Source: Mastigocoleus sp. MO_188.B34
GTDB lineage: Bacteria; Cyanobacteriota; Cyanobacteriia; Cyanobacteriales; Nostocaceae
Reading direction: 5' to 3'
Assembly: GCF_030065675.1 (NCBI RefSeq)
Contig: NZ_JASJDK010000015.1
Span: forward strand, 1-64,000
Length of the DNA stretch: 64,000 bases
Made by a program: the position numbers and the translations under genes. Of the stretch, positions 27,762-37,204 are shown in pieces. Each line of letters begins with the position of its first letter. The stretch's first letter is position 1. The notes below the pieces were generated by a model that worked only from the letters and a program-made list of their open reading frames with translations, searched no databases and was not told the origin of the DNA.

Positions 27762-28106
27762 ATGGAAATCAAAGGCGAAAACTACAATGTATCTTATGAT
27801 GAAAACACTTGCAGTGTAAGATTTTCAGGTGCTCTAAGATTAACGGGCTTAAAAGATTACGGGCATATTTTAAATTTGCTCAATGATATTGCGGATAGGG
27901 AACCTTCAAAAATTATCTTGAATCTTCAAGAACTCGATTTTCTTAATAGCTCGGGAATTAGTATGCTTTCAAAGTTTGTTATTGGTATGAGAAAAAGAAA
28001 ATCTATTGAAGTGGTGGTGCTTGGTTCTCGACAAATACCTTGGCAAGGTAAATCACTGAAGAACTTACAACGATTAATGCCTGGTTTAAGACTAGATTTA
28101 CAGTAG
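27762..28106 (+). CDS. STAS-domain anti-sigma factor antagonist (Slr1859-like)
   Basis: A 114-residue single-domain protein of the SpoIIAA/RsbV type. ILNLQELDFLNSSGISMLSKFVIGMRKRK contains the phosphorylation loop, with NSSG at residues 62-65 in place of the classical DSSG. The kinase encoded just upstream should phosphorylate this loop and the phosphatase at 28821 should dephosphorylate it. AAAGGAG precedes the ATG at an ideal distance. It is about half identical to the C-terminal half of the fusion protein at 30701, including NLQRLMP near the end. No output domain is attached. Confidence 0.85.
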   Translation: MEIKGENYNVSYDENTCSVRFSGALRLTGLKDYGHILNLLNDIADREPSKIILNLQELDFLNSSGISMLSKFVIGMRKRKSIEVVVLGSRQIPWQGKSLKNLQRLMPGLRLDLQ

Positions 28107-28152
28107 GTAAGTTGAGTAATCGTAATATCACAAGTGAAAGGAAGAATGCACC

Positions 28153-28479
28153 ATGCAAACTGAAGAATTATCCAGACAAGAACTATTGTCAGAAATCAAA
28201 AATTTAAAGCTAGATATAGAGGAACTCAAAGAAGAAAAATCTGATTTAGAAATAATGCTGGAATCAATTGCTGAGCATTCTAGTGAAGTTAATAATCAGT
28301 TACATGACAAAAACCAGGAAATGGTTGTTTACATTCAGAATGTGCAGCGACTCGCTGCTGCAATTTCAGAAATAGAGAATAATTCTTTTGAGTTAGATAG
28401 TATTAAAGAATTTTTAAATAGAGAAGATGAGTTAGGAAAGATGGCAAGATTTTTTATCAAAATATCATCTTCTCAATAG
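28153..28479 (+). CDS. Short coiled-coil signalling protein with a HAMP-like end
   Basis: A 108-residue soluble protein. Residues 8-58 form a coiled coil (LLSEIKNLKLDIEELKEEKSDLEIMLESIAEHSSEVNNQL). The C-terminal LNREDELGKMARFF resembles the end of a HAMP domain (DELGxLAxxF). The LExMLExxxEHSxxVxxQL pattern is normally found as the linker before GGDEF, cyclase or PP2C domains, here without any catalytic domain. It sits between the STAS gene and the phosphatase, preceded by GAAAGGAAG. It may be an adaptor coupling the phosphatase to its partners; this is inference from position. Confidence 0.65.
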   Translation: MQTEELSRQELLSEIKNLKLDIEELKEEKSDLEIMLESIAEHSSEVNNQLHDKNQEMVVYIQNVQRLAAAISEIENNSFELDSIKEFLNREDELGKMARFFIKISSSQ

Positions 28480-28820
28480 AGTTATAAATCTATCTATTGT
28501 TTTTTAAGTCAATAGTCATAATGGAATAAAATAAGTAATGATTATGGTGGTAAATCGTATTTATTTGCCTCATACACCTTGATGACTAAAATTTAGAATA
28601 GTATTCTCAAAATATATTATTTAAACTGGGTAGCAAACTAAAATTAACGAAATATTGAGTGAAGTATCATTGGTTAGTAAATATATTTTAAATTTAACCT
28701 GTTTAGCTATCTTTTAGTTATCCTTTGCTTGATAATTTCCTAAATTAAGATATTAGTTTGCTATCTATTTTTTAATTATCAATTTTCACTTTTAAAAAAA
28801 ATCAAAATTCTGTGTTTTTT
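28480..28820. other. AT-rich gap between the coiled-coil and phosphatase genes
   Basis: 340 bp with no coding frame and no hairpin followed by a T-run. The length suggests that the phosphatase gene has its own promoter. Confidence 0.4.
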
Positions 28821-30365
28821 ATGAGAATTAATAAAAACCCTTTTGAAAATTTACTTGTCGAAAAAAAATATCGACCAATATTGATATCAATCTTTTTTTT
28901 CTTGCTCTTTGATATTGGTATTTTAATCCCAAACTTTCTGTTTTCTACATCATTAAAGAAAGATGCTATCAGTATTAACTTAGCAGGAAGACAAAGAACT
29001 TTGTCACAAAGAATAACAAAATCTTTACTACAATTAAAAAATGCTAGTGAAAATGGCTATAGCATCGATAAATATAAAACAGATTTGCTCATATCATCTC
29101 AATTATTCGATGAAACTTTAAATGCTTTTCAGAAAGGGGGATATGTAAAAAACAATGATGGTGAATCTATATATTTGAAAGCTGTAGAAACTAAGAAAGC
29201 TGAAAAGATACTTAAAAAAACTTTTGTTATCTGGAATCCCTATAAAGAACAAATTCAGAATATTTTAGTAGCAGAAAAAGTTATTCCATATAAACAGCTG
29301 AGAAGTACAGTTGGCTATGGTAACGAGAATAATTTTAAACTCTTGAGATTAATGAGTGATTTAACAAATGAACAAGAGGGAATCGCTGAACAAAAAGCCG
29401 AGTATCTACAAATAATTCAGTTAGTTGGTATGGCTTTAGCTCTGGGTAACTTCTTTGTTATTTTGTTTAATATTTTGACGCGTCTACAAAAAGCAGACAA
29501 AGATATTCAGATAGCACACGACAAGATTTCTGAATTAAACGAGCAGCTTAAAGCTGAGAATGTCCGTATGAGTAGCGAATTGGATATTACCAGACGCTTA
29601 CAGCAAATGATTCTTCCAAAATCGTGGGAACTAAAATCTGTGGATGGTTTAGATATCGCTGGTTTTATGGAAGCAGCAGATGAAGTGGGAGGGGATTATT
29701 ACGACGTTCTAAATATCGACGGAAATGTAAAAATTGGGATTGGTGATGTAACCGGACATGGGTTAGAAAGTGGAATGCTCATGTTAATGGTACAGACTGC
29801 GGTAAGAACTCTTCAAGAAGTTGAAGAAACAGATCCGGTTAAATTTATGGATGCGCTAAATCGTACCATTTATAAGAATATTCAGCGCATGAACTCAGGT
29901 AAGAATCTTACTCTTTCATTAATTGACTATCAGCAAGGACAATTGTGTCTTACTGGACAACATGAAGAAATGATTGTGGTACGCTCTTCTGGAAAAGTCG
30001 AATTAGTTGATACCTCAGACCTTGGTTTTCCAATTGGACTTGATGAAGAAATTGCTGATTTTGTCGATCAACAAAGAGTTAGTCTAAATACTGGAGATAT
30101 AGCTGTCCTCTTTACAGATGGGATAACTGAAGCAGAAAATATTAGTGGTGAGCTTTATGGTTTGGAAAAACTGTGTAACACTATCAAAGAAAATCGACAT
30201 TTAACTGCAGAGGAAATAAAAAATGCCATAGTAAATGATGTTAGAGAACATATAGGCGAACAACAAGTTTTTGATGATATTACTTTGCTTGTTTTAAAAC
30301 AAAAAGATATTAGTCCTTCACTTGAAATAGTAAACTCTCAAACTTTTCAAACCATGAGCGTTTAA
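28821..30365 (+). CDS. Membrane sensor PP2C (SpoIIE/RsbU-type) phosphatase
   Basis: A 514-residue protein, counted from the ATG; a GTG lies three codons upstream. Transmembrane helices at about 19-41 and 197-220 enclose a periplasmic sensor that opens with INLAGRQRTLSQRITKSLLQL, the PilJ/NarX-type nitrate-sensor-like start. A coiled coil (225-262) leads to a PP2C domain with the metal aspartates visible: D292 in GGDYYD, D309 in GDVTGHG, D433 in FTDGITEA and D486 in FDDITLLVL. It should dephosphorylate the STAS proteins encoded on either side, in the manner of RsbU and IcfG (Slr1860). An external signal would be transmitted through the membrane helices. Confidence 0.85.
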   Translation: MRINKNPFENLLVEKKYRPILISIFFFLLFDIGILIPNFLFSTSLKKDAISINLAGRQRTLSQRITKSLLQLKNASENGYSIDKYKTDLLISSQLFDETLNAFQKGGYVKNNDGESIYLKAVETKKAEKILKKTFVIWNPYKEQIQNILVAEKVIPYKQLRSTVGYGNENNFKLLRLMSDLTNEQEGIAEQKAEYLQIIQLVGMALALGNFFVILFNILTRLQKADKDIQIAHDKISELNEQLKAENVRMSSELDITRRLQQMILPKSWELKSVDGLDIAGFMEAADEVGGDYYDVLNIDGNVKIGIGDVTGHGLESGMLMLMVQTAVRTLQEVEETDPVKFMDALNRTIYKNIQRMNSGKNLTLSLIDYQQGQLCLTGQHEEMIVVRSSGKVELVDTSDLGFPIGLDEEIADFVDQQRVSLNTGDIAVLFTDGITEAENISGELYGLEKLCNTIKENRHLTAEEIKNAIVNDVREHIGEQQVFDDITLLVLKQKDISPSLEIVNSQTFQTMSV

Positions 30366-30700
30366 TCAATATTTAGGCATGTATATTGATAATGATGCTC
30401 GCTAAGAATTTAAGATGCATTTTTTATAATTTAGACCTCTGAAAGCTAAATATTCGTCAAACAGAGCCATAACAATAAGTTTTTTAATTAGGAAATTTTT
30501 TCCTTTTATTTTTTGAGATAATTTAGAACTTCCTGACCCTTATACTCAATATTGTAGAAGTATAAATATAAGAGTTTAAGATTGCAAAAATTTAAAATTT
30601 AGTTTTTTCTAACTATTGAATAGTTTTAAACATCATTAGTTAGTTTTCTGTTCCAATGATTTAATATTTCACACATTATAAAAATAAGGTAAATATAACC
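30366..30700. other. AT-rich gap before the fusion gene
   Basis: 335 bp without a supported gene. The sequence is A/T-rich with no clear terminator hairpin, so read-through from the phosphatase gene is possible but an own promoter is equally possible. Confidence 0.4.
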
Positions 30701-31660
30701 GTGGTGCAAATATTTGGTGATTTTATAGAAACGGATTTATATAGAGAAGACTTTAGTCTCGGGTTTTCTCCTTCTTCTTTACCACTCCAGCAACGTTGGC
30801 GTAATAATGGAATATCTGCTGACTATATTTCAGAATTCTTAACAAGTATTTTCCCTAATTATGTTGATGACGCTGGAAAAAATCAAATACTAGAAATAAA
30901 AAGTGCAGTTAACTATATTGCCAATGAGTTGCTAGAAAATGCGATGAAATATTGCGATATACAAGCATCCTACCCAATTACTTTTCATATTCAATTTGTC
31001 GCAAATGAAGTCAGGTTATTTTTAAAAAATAGTATTATTCCTTCAACTGCAAGCGAATTTCAAATTTTTATTCAAGAGCTACTAAATTCTGATCCAGAAG
31101 AACTTTATATTCAGCAACTTGAAAAAAATGCAGAAGATGAGAACTCTAGCAGTTCTGGCTTGGGATTTATCAGCATGATAACTGATTATTCAGCTAAGTT
31201 AGGTTGGAAATTTCAAATATTAGAGCAAAGTCCAGAGTTAATGACAGTAACCACTATAGTGAGGCTGGGACTCGAAGATCGAGAACAAACAGTAGTTCAA
31301 TGTGCTGCTGATACAATAGAGATTAAAGGTCAGGATTACCACATTTATTACGACCAAAATAGCAAAATTATTAATCTTAATGGGAAAATTCGCCTCAGAG
31401 GGATGGAAGAATACACGAAAATACTTACATTTCTCGATGAAATTGTCGATAAAGAGGATATCATGCTTACCCTTGATATACAGGATTTAGAACTCCTTAA
31501 CAGTTCAGGAATTAATATGCTTTCTAAATTCTTTATTGGTATTCGCAAACGTAAAAAAATTCAAATAAATATAAAAGCTTCTCAACAGATGCTATGGCAA
31601 ATAAAATTAGTTAAAAATTTACAAAGATTAATGCCTAACTTGAAATTTCATGTGCAATAG
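30701..31660 (+). CDS. Fused HATPase kinase-STAS antagonist
   Basis: A 319-residue protein. Residues 1-190 align throughout with the kinase at 27071 (RWRNNGISADYISEFL, NELLENAMKYC, NSDPEELYIQQLEKNAEDE, SSGLGFISMITDYSAKLGWKF). Residues 205-319 align with the STAS protein at 27762 (IEIKGQDYHIYYDQN, LELLNSSGINMLSKFFIGIRKRK, LVKNLQRLMPNL). The join is a short linker (EDREQTVVQCAADT). The first ATPase box is FLKNS, so the Asp present in the separate kinase is lost and nucleotide binding may be weak or absent. The STAS serines remain. GTG start; AAGG lies about 12 nt upstream. Confidence 0.85.
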   Translation: MVQIFGDFIETDLYREDFSLGFSPSSLPLQQRWRNNGISADYISEFLTSIFPNYVDDAGKNQILEIKSAVNYIANELLENAMKYCDIQASYPITFHIQFVANEVRLFLKNSIIPSTASEFQIFIQELLNSDPEELYIQQLEKNAEDENSSSSGLGFISMITDYSAKLGWKFQILEQSPELMTVTTIVRLGLEDREQTVVQCAADTIEIKGQDYHIYYDQNSKIINLNGKIRLRGMEEYTKILTFLDEIVDKEDIMLTLDIQDLELLNSSGINMLSKFFIGIRKRKKIQINIKASQQMLWQIKLVKNLQRLMPNLKFHVQ

Positions 31661-31692
31661 TATTCAGTTGGGGATAAAGTATTTATTAAAAC

Positions 31693-31724
31693 TTGTAGAG
31701 ATGCAAAAAAATACACCTCTACAA
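31693..31724. repeat. Inverted repeat behind the fusion gene
   Basis: TTGTAGAG (31693-31700) and CTCTACAA (31717-31724), with partial pairing further in (TG/CA). It belongs to the same GTAGAGAC-type family as the repeats at 1292, 4961 and 52860, and may end the transcript. Confidence 0.5.
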
Positions 31725-31769
31725 ATATTTACAAAAATCTAGTTTTGATTTGAAATTTAAGTTCAAGAG

Positions 31770-31809
31770 AAAAAATACATCGATAAAATCCAAATTGAGT
31801 TGGATTTTA
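31770..31809 (-). terminator. atpC terminator
   Basis: On the minus strand TAAAATCCAA and TTGGATTTTA (31784-31809) form a 10-bp stem with a 6-nt loop. ATCGATGTATTTTTTCTC follows, giving a T-run. It lies 6 bp behind the atpC stop. Confidence 0.7.
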
Positions 31810-31815
31810 GGGATT

Positions 31816-32229
31816 TTACACCATCCCACCAGCAGCTTGGAAACGAGCGCGGGCACGTTTATATGCTTGGTTTGCTTGAATTTGGGCTTGTCTATCATCA
31901 GGTTCTACCTGACTTAGGCGCTCTTGAGCTTCGCTGTAAGCGCTACGAGCTTCCTCTAGATCGATTGCATCACCACGCTCAGCAGCATTTACCAAAATTG
32001 TGACTTCATTTTCTTCAACTTCGGCAAAACCTCCCATTAATGCGATCGCAACCCAATCTTGGTTTGCACTAGAACGTACTCGCATTACACCTGCATCTAG
32101 AGCACTCAAAAGTGGCGCGTGACCGCTAAGAATACCTAACTGACCTGTGGTGCTGGGCAAAATAACTTCTTGTGCCTCGTCATCCCATATAGTTTTATCT
32201 GGGGAAATTACGCGAACGGTTAATGTCAT
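31816..32229 (-). CDS. atpC: F1F0 ATP synthase epsilon subunit
   Basis: A 137-residue rotor subunit of the thylakoid ATP synthase, called AtpE in plastid nomenclature. The N-terminal beta-sandwich begins [49 protein letters not shown], which is highly conserved. The C-terminal helical hairpin ([49 protein letters not shown]) is complete and can inhibit rotation. The gene follows atpD by about 97 bp on the same strand, the usual atpBE pairing in cyanobacteria, where it stands apart from the main atp cluster. Confidence 0.97.
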   Translation of the reverse strand: MTLTVRVISPDKTIWDDEAQEVILPSTTGQLGILSGHAPLLSALDAGVMRVRSSANQDWVAIALMGGFAEVEENEVTILVNAAERGDAIDLEEARSAYSEAQERLSQVEPDDRQAQIQANQAYKRARARFQAAGGMV

Positions 32230-32270
32230 TCGTCCTTTGTCCTTTGTAATTGTATGGTTATAATTTGCCC

Positions 32271-32300
32271 TTGGTTCTTGGTTAGGGAACCAAGAACTAA
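32271..32300. promoter_or_regulatory. Strong hairpin between atpD and atpC
   Basis: GTTCTTGGTT (32274-32283) and AACCAAGAAC (32288-32297) pair perfectly around a 4-nt loop (AGGG). TTG/TAA flanks extend the stem to 13 bp with one G-T pair. No T-run follows on the minus strand (ATTATAACCATAC), so it is more likely an mRNA processing or stability element than a terminator. Confidence 0.6.
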
Positions 32301-32325
32301 GGACTCACAGAACAAGAACCAATGA

Positions 32326-33801
<1,476 letters not shown>

Positions 33802-34344
33802 TTATCAGATAGGATTGTAGAGACTAAGATTAACTTATGTCATCTTCAAGATTAGCACTGAACGACGCCACTGTTCGGCTAAAATTCATTCGATTATATC
33901 GATCCCTGTAACTAAATTACCCATTAAATTCATCAAACACGGAAATATTAATGATGATTCGATCAAACGCTAAACTATACATTTGTTTGAGAAATTTAGT
34001 TAATCTCTGCGCGACACAGAGAAGAAAATTTCCGACTTTTCAATTTATTCAGTAATGTTTTGTCACTGAATTTTCCTGATGTATGCGCCAGGGTCACACC
34101 TACGAGCGATCGATAGTATTCTGTGAGGAGCATTTTCTTTATGTATTACCAAATGAACTTTTTTAGGATTTTTCGCCAAAATTGAAGTGAGCTTTTGTGG
34201 CGCGGGATATGGGATTATGTAACTGAAAATATGCATTTTAAATTTTTCATATGTTGTTCTGTTCTCATCAGTTGTGACTTGAATATGAGTTGAACATAAA
34301 ATGCCTACTTTTCCCGATTTAATCTGTATTCACCCAAAGAAAAC

Positions 34345-34373
34345 TGTTCTTCCCGAGCAAATCAGGAAGAACA
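34345..34373. repeat. Hairpin 1 of a repeated GTTCTTC/GAAGAAC pair
   Basis: A perfect 9-bp stem (TGTTCTTCC/GGAAGAACA) with an 11-nt loop, in the atpD upstream region. It shares its core with the hairpin at 34643. Confidence 0.55.
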
Positions 34374-34642
34374 AAACCATGCCATTTGACTTAAATATCA
34401 AATTCACAAGCATTTCACGTCATTTCGTAAAATTATGAACTTAAATGAAATTTTAGATATAAAGCTAGAATATTGTTCATTTTATTTGTCTTCACAAAAG
34501 CAAACAGTTATCAAGTTTACTGGCTCATTTGCTACTAAATTACTTCATGCAAATTTCCTATCCCAAGCAAATTTTCGCCCGTAGTAAGTAAAAACACTTC
34601 GAAGCACAAACCGTGACATAATGTTGTCTTATTTTTTATGTC

Positions 34643-34668
34643 GTTCTTCACTAACAAAATTGAAGAAC
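34643..34668. repeat. Hairpin 2 of the GTTCTTC/GAAGAAC pair
   Basis: A perfect 8-bp stem (GTTCTTCA/TGAAGAAC) with a 10-nt loop, about 300 bp from its relative. There is no T-run. Confidence 0.55.
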
Positions 34669-35329
34669 AGAATAGACTTAAAATATATCTAAATCCAGAA
34701 GACTCTAAATTTTAAAGAATTTTGCATATCGAAATCAATTTTACCTAGAGGATATTATGTAATATTTTGTGATAACAATTGAAACAATGAAAGAATACAG
34801 ATTTTTCCCAATATGCATTTCTAGATAATGGATAAGAATATAATTACTATAATAACTGTCAAAGCTACACAAAAATACAAAATACGCGATGAATATATTG
34901 TTTATTAAAATTTTTAATAAAGAGACTATGTATTTCTTTATAAAGATATAATTAATATTTTTACCTGAATATTTTTAATTATTTTACTAATAACTGACAC
35001 TAAAATATATTATTCATGTATTGAAAATAAAATATAAAAATCTAGCATAAACATAATCAATATTATTTAAAGTTTCCTTGCTTTTTATAAATTATTTTGC
35101 AAACAAAAATATCTTTAATTAGTAGTGGTATAAAAATATATATAATTAGATATATGATTAGCTTAAAATTTAATAAAAATTATACTTTTTAGGGGTATAC
35201 AAGTCGTAATTAATCTTTGCTGAAACTTTATTACCTAAATAAACAAATATCTATAATATAAAATCAGGCAATCAAGAATTTGCAATTATTAAAATAATAT
35301 CATCCATAAAATAAACTTACTATTTGCTT

Positions 35330-36160
35330 ATGAATTTATCGTCAGTGCGGCAAAAATTTTATCAGGAGACTCAAAAGCCTGACGAAGATATAGACTTAGC
35401 CAGAGCATCTTTGTATATAGCTCAAGAAGAATATCCAGAAATCGATCCAGAAGTCTATATCCAAAGTCTAGATGGGATGGCACAGGAATTATCTAAACGA
35501 TTACCTGCAAGTAAATACCCATTGATAATTATTCAAAATATTAACCAATATCTTTACGATGATTTGGGTTTTAATGGAAATAACAGTGACTATTATGATA
35601 CCCAAAATAGTTTCTTAAATAAAGTTATACAACGTCGACTTGGAATTCCTATTTCTTTGTCTTTAATTTACCTGGAGATTGCCCGTAGAATTAATTTTCC
35701 CATGGTTGGAGTTGGGATGCCAGGTCATTTCTTGATTCGCCCTGAAATTGAAGAAATGGAAATCTTCGTCGATACTTTTAATCATGGTGAAGTTATATTC
35801 ACACAGGATTGTCAAGATAGACTTAACCAAATTTATCAAAAAAATATCGTTTTCAAGCCAGAGTATTTAGCAGCAGTTACTAAAAAACAGTTTCTGGCAA
35901 GAATACTAGATAATTTAAAAATTATCTACGTTCATCAACAAGAGATAGAAAAAGCCTTAGGTGCAGTAGAGCGGAAGTTATTGTTATTTCCAGATGCTCA
36001 TATTGAACTAAGAGATCGTGGTTTACTACTGTTTCAGCTTGGTTACTTTCCACAAGCGATCAGAGATTTGGAAACTTATTTGGAAATAGAACCCAACTCT
36101 GAAGATGTCTCAACAATTCGTTCTTTACTTTCTCAGCTTCATAAAAATATTGATAATTGA
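35330..36160 (+). CDS. SirB1-family protein (transglutaminase-like plus TPR)
   Basis: A 276-residue cytoplasmic protein, taken from the ATG at 35330; a TTG two codons earlier is possible. Residues 60-175 match the transglutaminase-like core of SirB1/YchA proteins: QNSFLNKVIQRRLGIPISLSLIYLEIARRINFPMVGVGMPGHFLIRP with GEVIFTQDC. The Cys-His-Asp triad of active transglutaminases is not evident, so it is probably a binding rather than catalytic domain. Residues 190-270 hold two TPR-like helices (KALGAVERKLLLFPDAHIELRDRGLLLFQLGYFPQAIRDLETYLEIEPNSED). The family is widespread, with unclear function. Confidence 0.8.
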   Translation: MNLSSVRQKFYQETQKPDEDIDLARASLYIAQEEYPEIDPEVYIQSLDGMAQELSKRLPASKYPLIIIQNINQYLYDDLGFNGNNSDYYDTQNSFLNKVIQRRLGIPISLSLIYLEIARRINFPMVGVGMPGHFLIRPEIEEMEIFVDTFNHGEVIFTQDCQDRLNQIYQKNIVFKPEYLAAVTKKQFLARILDNLKIIYVHQQEIEKALGAVERKLLLFPDAHIELRDRGLLLFQLGYFPQAIRDLETYLEIEPNSEDVSTIRSLLSQLHKNIDN

Positions 36161-36252
36161 TGGAGTGGGAGAAGGTAATTGGTAATGAATATTGTTTAGT
36201 TTTGAAACTAACACCTCGTATGTTAAGTTTTATTTTATACTTTGTGGGCTAT

Positions 36253-36696
36253 TTAGCCTCTTTGTAAGGATTCTGCTACTTGTTTAAGGCGGTAGAGTTG
36301 ACTTTCCATGTCAGATTTTGTCCACCGTGCAGCAAAAGTTTTAAATCCCCAATCAACCAAAACATTAGGGATATTAAATTCAAAACGATTAGTTAAATGT
36401 GTTCCTGTTGAGTTTGGTCTACACTCCCAGCGATCGCGACCTCGAAAAAAACCTTCAAATTCCCAAACCACCAGACCTGCTCCCCTTTCAACTACTACGC
36501 TATTCAAAGTAGGTTTTAAAAAAGGAATTTGAATGATAAATAAACTTTCAGAACCAATATCAGTACTCCATTCACCAACAGGCTTACAGTACAAAACAGG
36601 ATTAAGCCAACGATGCATCAGTTGTAAATTGGTAATGCACTCTTCAACTACCGTGGTTGCAGCATTTATTTGAATTGATTGTTCAAAAATTTGCAT
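36253..36696 (-). CDS. SRPBCC (polyketide-cyclase-like) protein
   Basis: A 147-residue single-domain protein with a START-like fold. QIFEQSIQINAATTVVEECITNLQLMHRWLNPVLYCKPVGEW is the typical first strand and helix, and THLTNRFEFNIPNVLVDWGFKTFAARWTKSDMESQLYRLKQVAES is the long C-terminal helix. It likely binds a hydrophobic ligand in the cytoplasm. Homologues are common in cyanobacteria without known function. It stands alone, convergent with the SirB1-like gene. Confidence 0.8.
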   Translation of the reverse strand: MQIFEQSIQINAATTVVEECITNLQLMHRWLNPVLYCKPVGEWSTDIGSESLFIIQIPFLKPTLNSVVVERGAGLVVWEFEGFFRGRDRWECRPNSTGTHLTNRFEFNIPNVLVDWGFKTFAARWTKSDMESQLYRLKQVAESLQRG

Positions 36697-37204
36697 ATTA
36701 TACTAGTGACTTTAAAATCTTAATTTTATCTTTTCATAATTAATCTATCTTTTCATTAATCGTCCCCTTGAGCGAATTGATGATAGTCTTGCATATAGAC
36801 TAGGCTGTATCAAACAATCCCAGTACTGACTCCCTACTAATTTTTTGTTTTGAGTTCGTCATTTTAAGTCCATTATCTTGGATTTTTTGCTTTAAAAATA
36901 TAAGTTTTACTCAAATACAGTAGTAATAACTAAATTCAACAGGCTCATTGTCAGTTCATGGTATCTCTTGATACCATGAGTTTTTGCTGTATGCAAACTC
37001 ATAATCATATTGCCGAAAAAGAGCAACAGTGAGTAAAAAAGTAAAAATCACTCTTGTAATTGATTAATTGTGGGATTTTACTGGTAAATTAAAGTGCGAA
37101 ACATTGGCGAAGTTATCGGGGTGTTGGATTGAATATAGCAATCTACTCCGTCAGCATCTCATGTATCGTTTTGCCATAACACTTAAGTTTATTAATGGAA
37201 AAAG
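36697..37204. other. Gap with an orphan terminator upstream of the channel gene
   Basis: No coding frame is supported. The strong hairpin-plus-T-run at 36956 reads on the plus strand, although the nearest plus-strand gene upstream ends 800 bp earlier. The transcript it ends could be a small RNA or the leader of the gene at 37205. Confidence 0.5.
36956..36985 (+). terminator. Intrinsic terminator without an upstream gene
   Basis: TCATGGTATC and GATACCATGA pair over 10 bp with a 4-nt loop (TCTT), followed by GTTTTTG. It is a compact, strong terminator. Confidence 0.65.

Noticed and set aside
33852-33882. TTAGCACT followed by GGCTAA, reminiscent of a CIRCE operator upstream of atpD
   Set aside because: The right arm lacks GAGTGCTAA and the spacing is wrong; only the left half matches.
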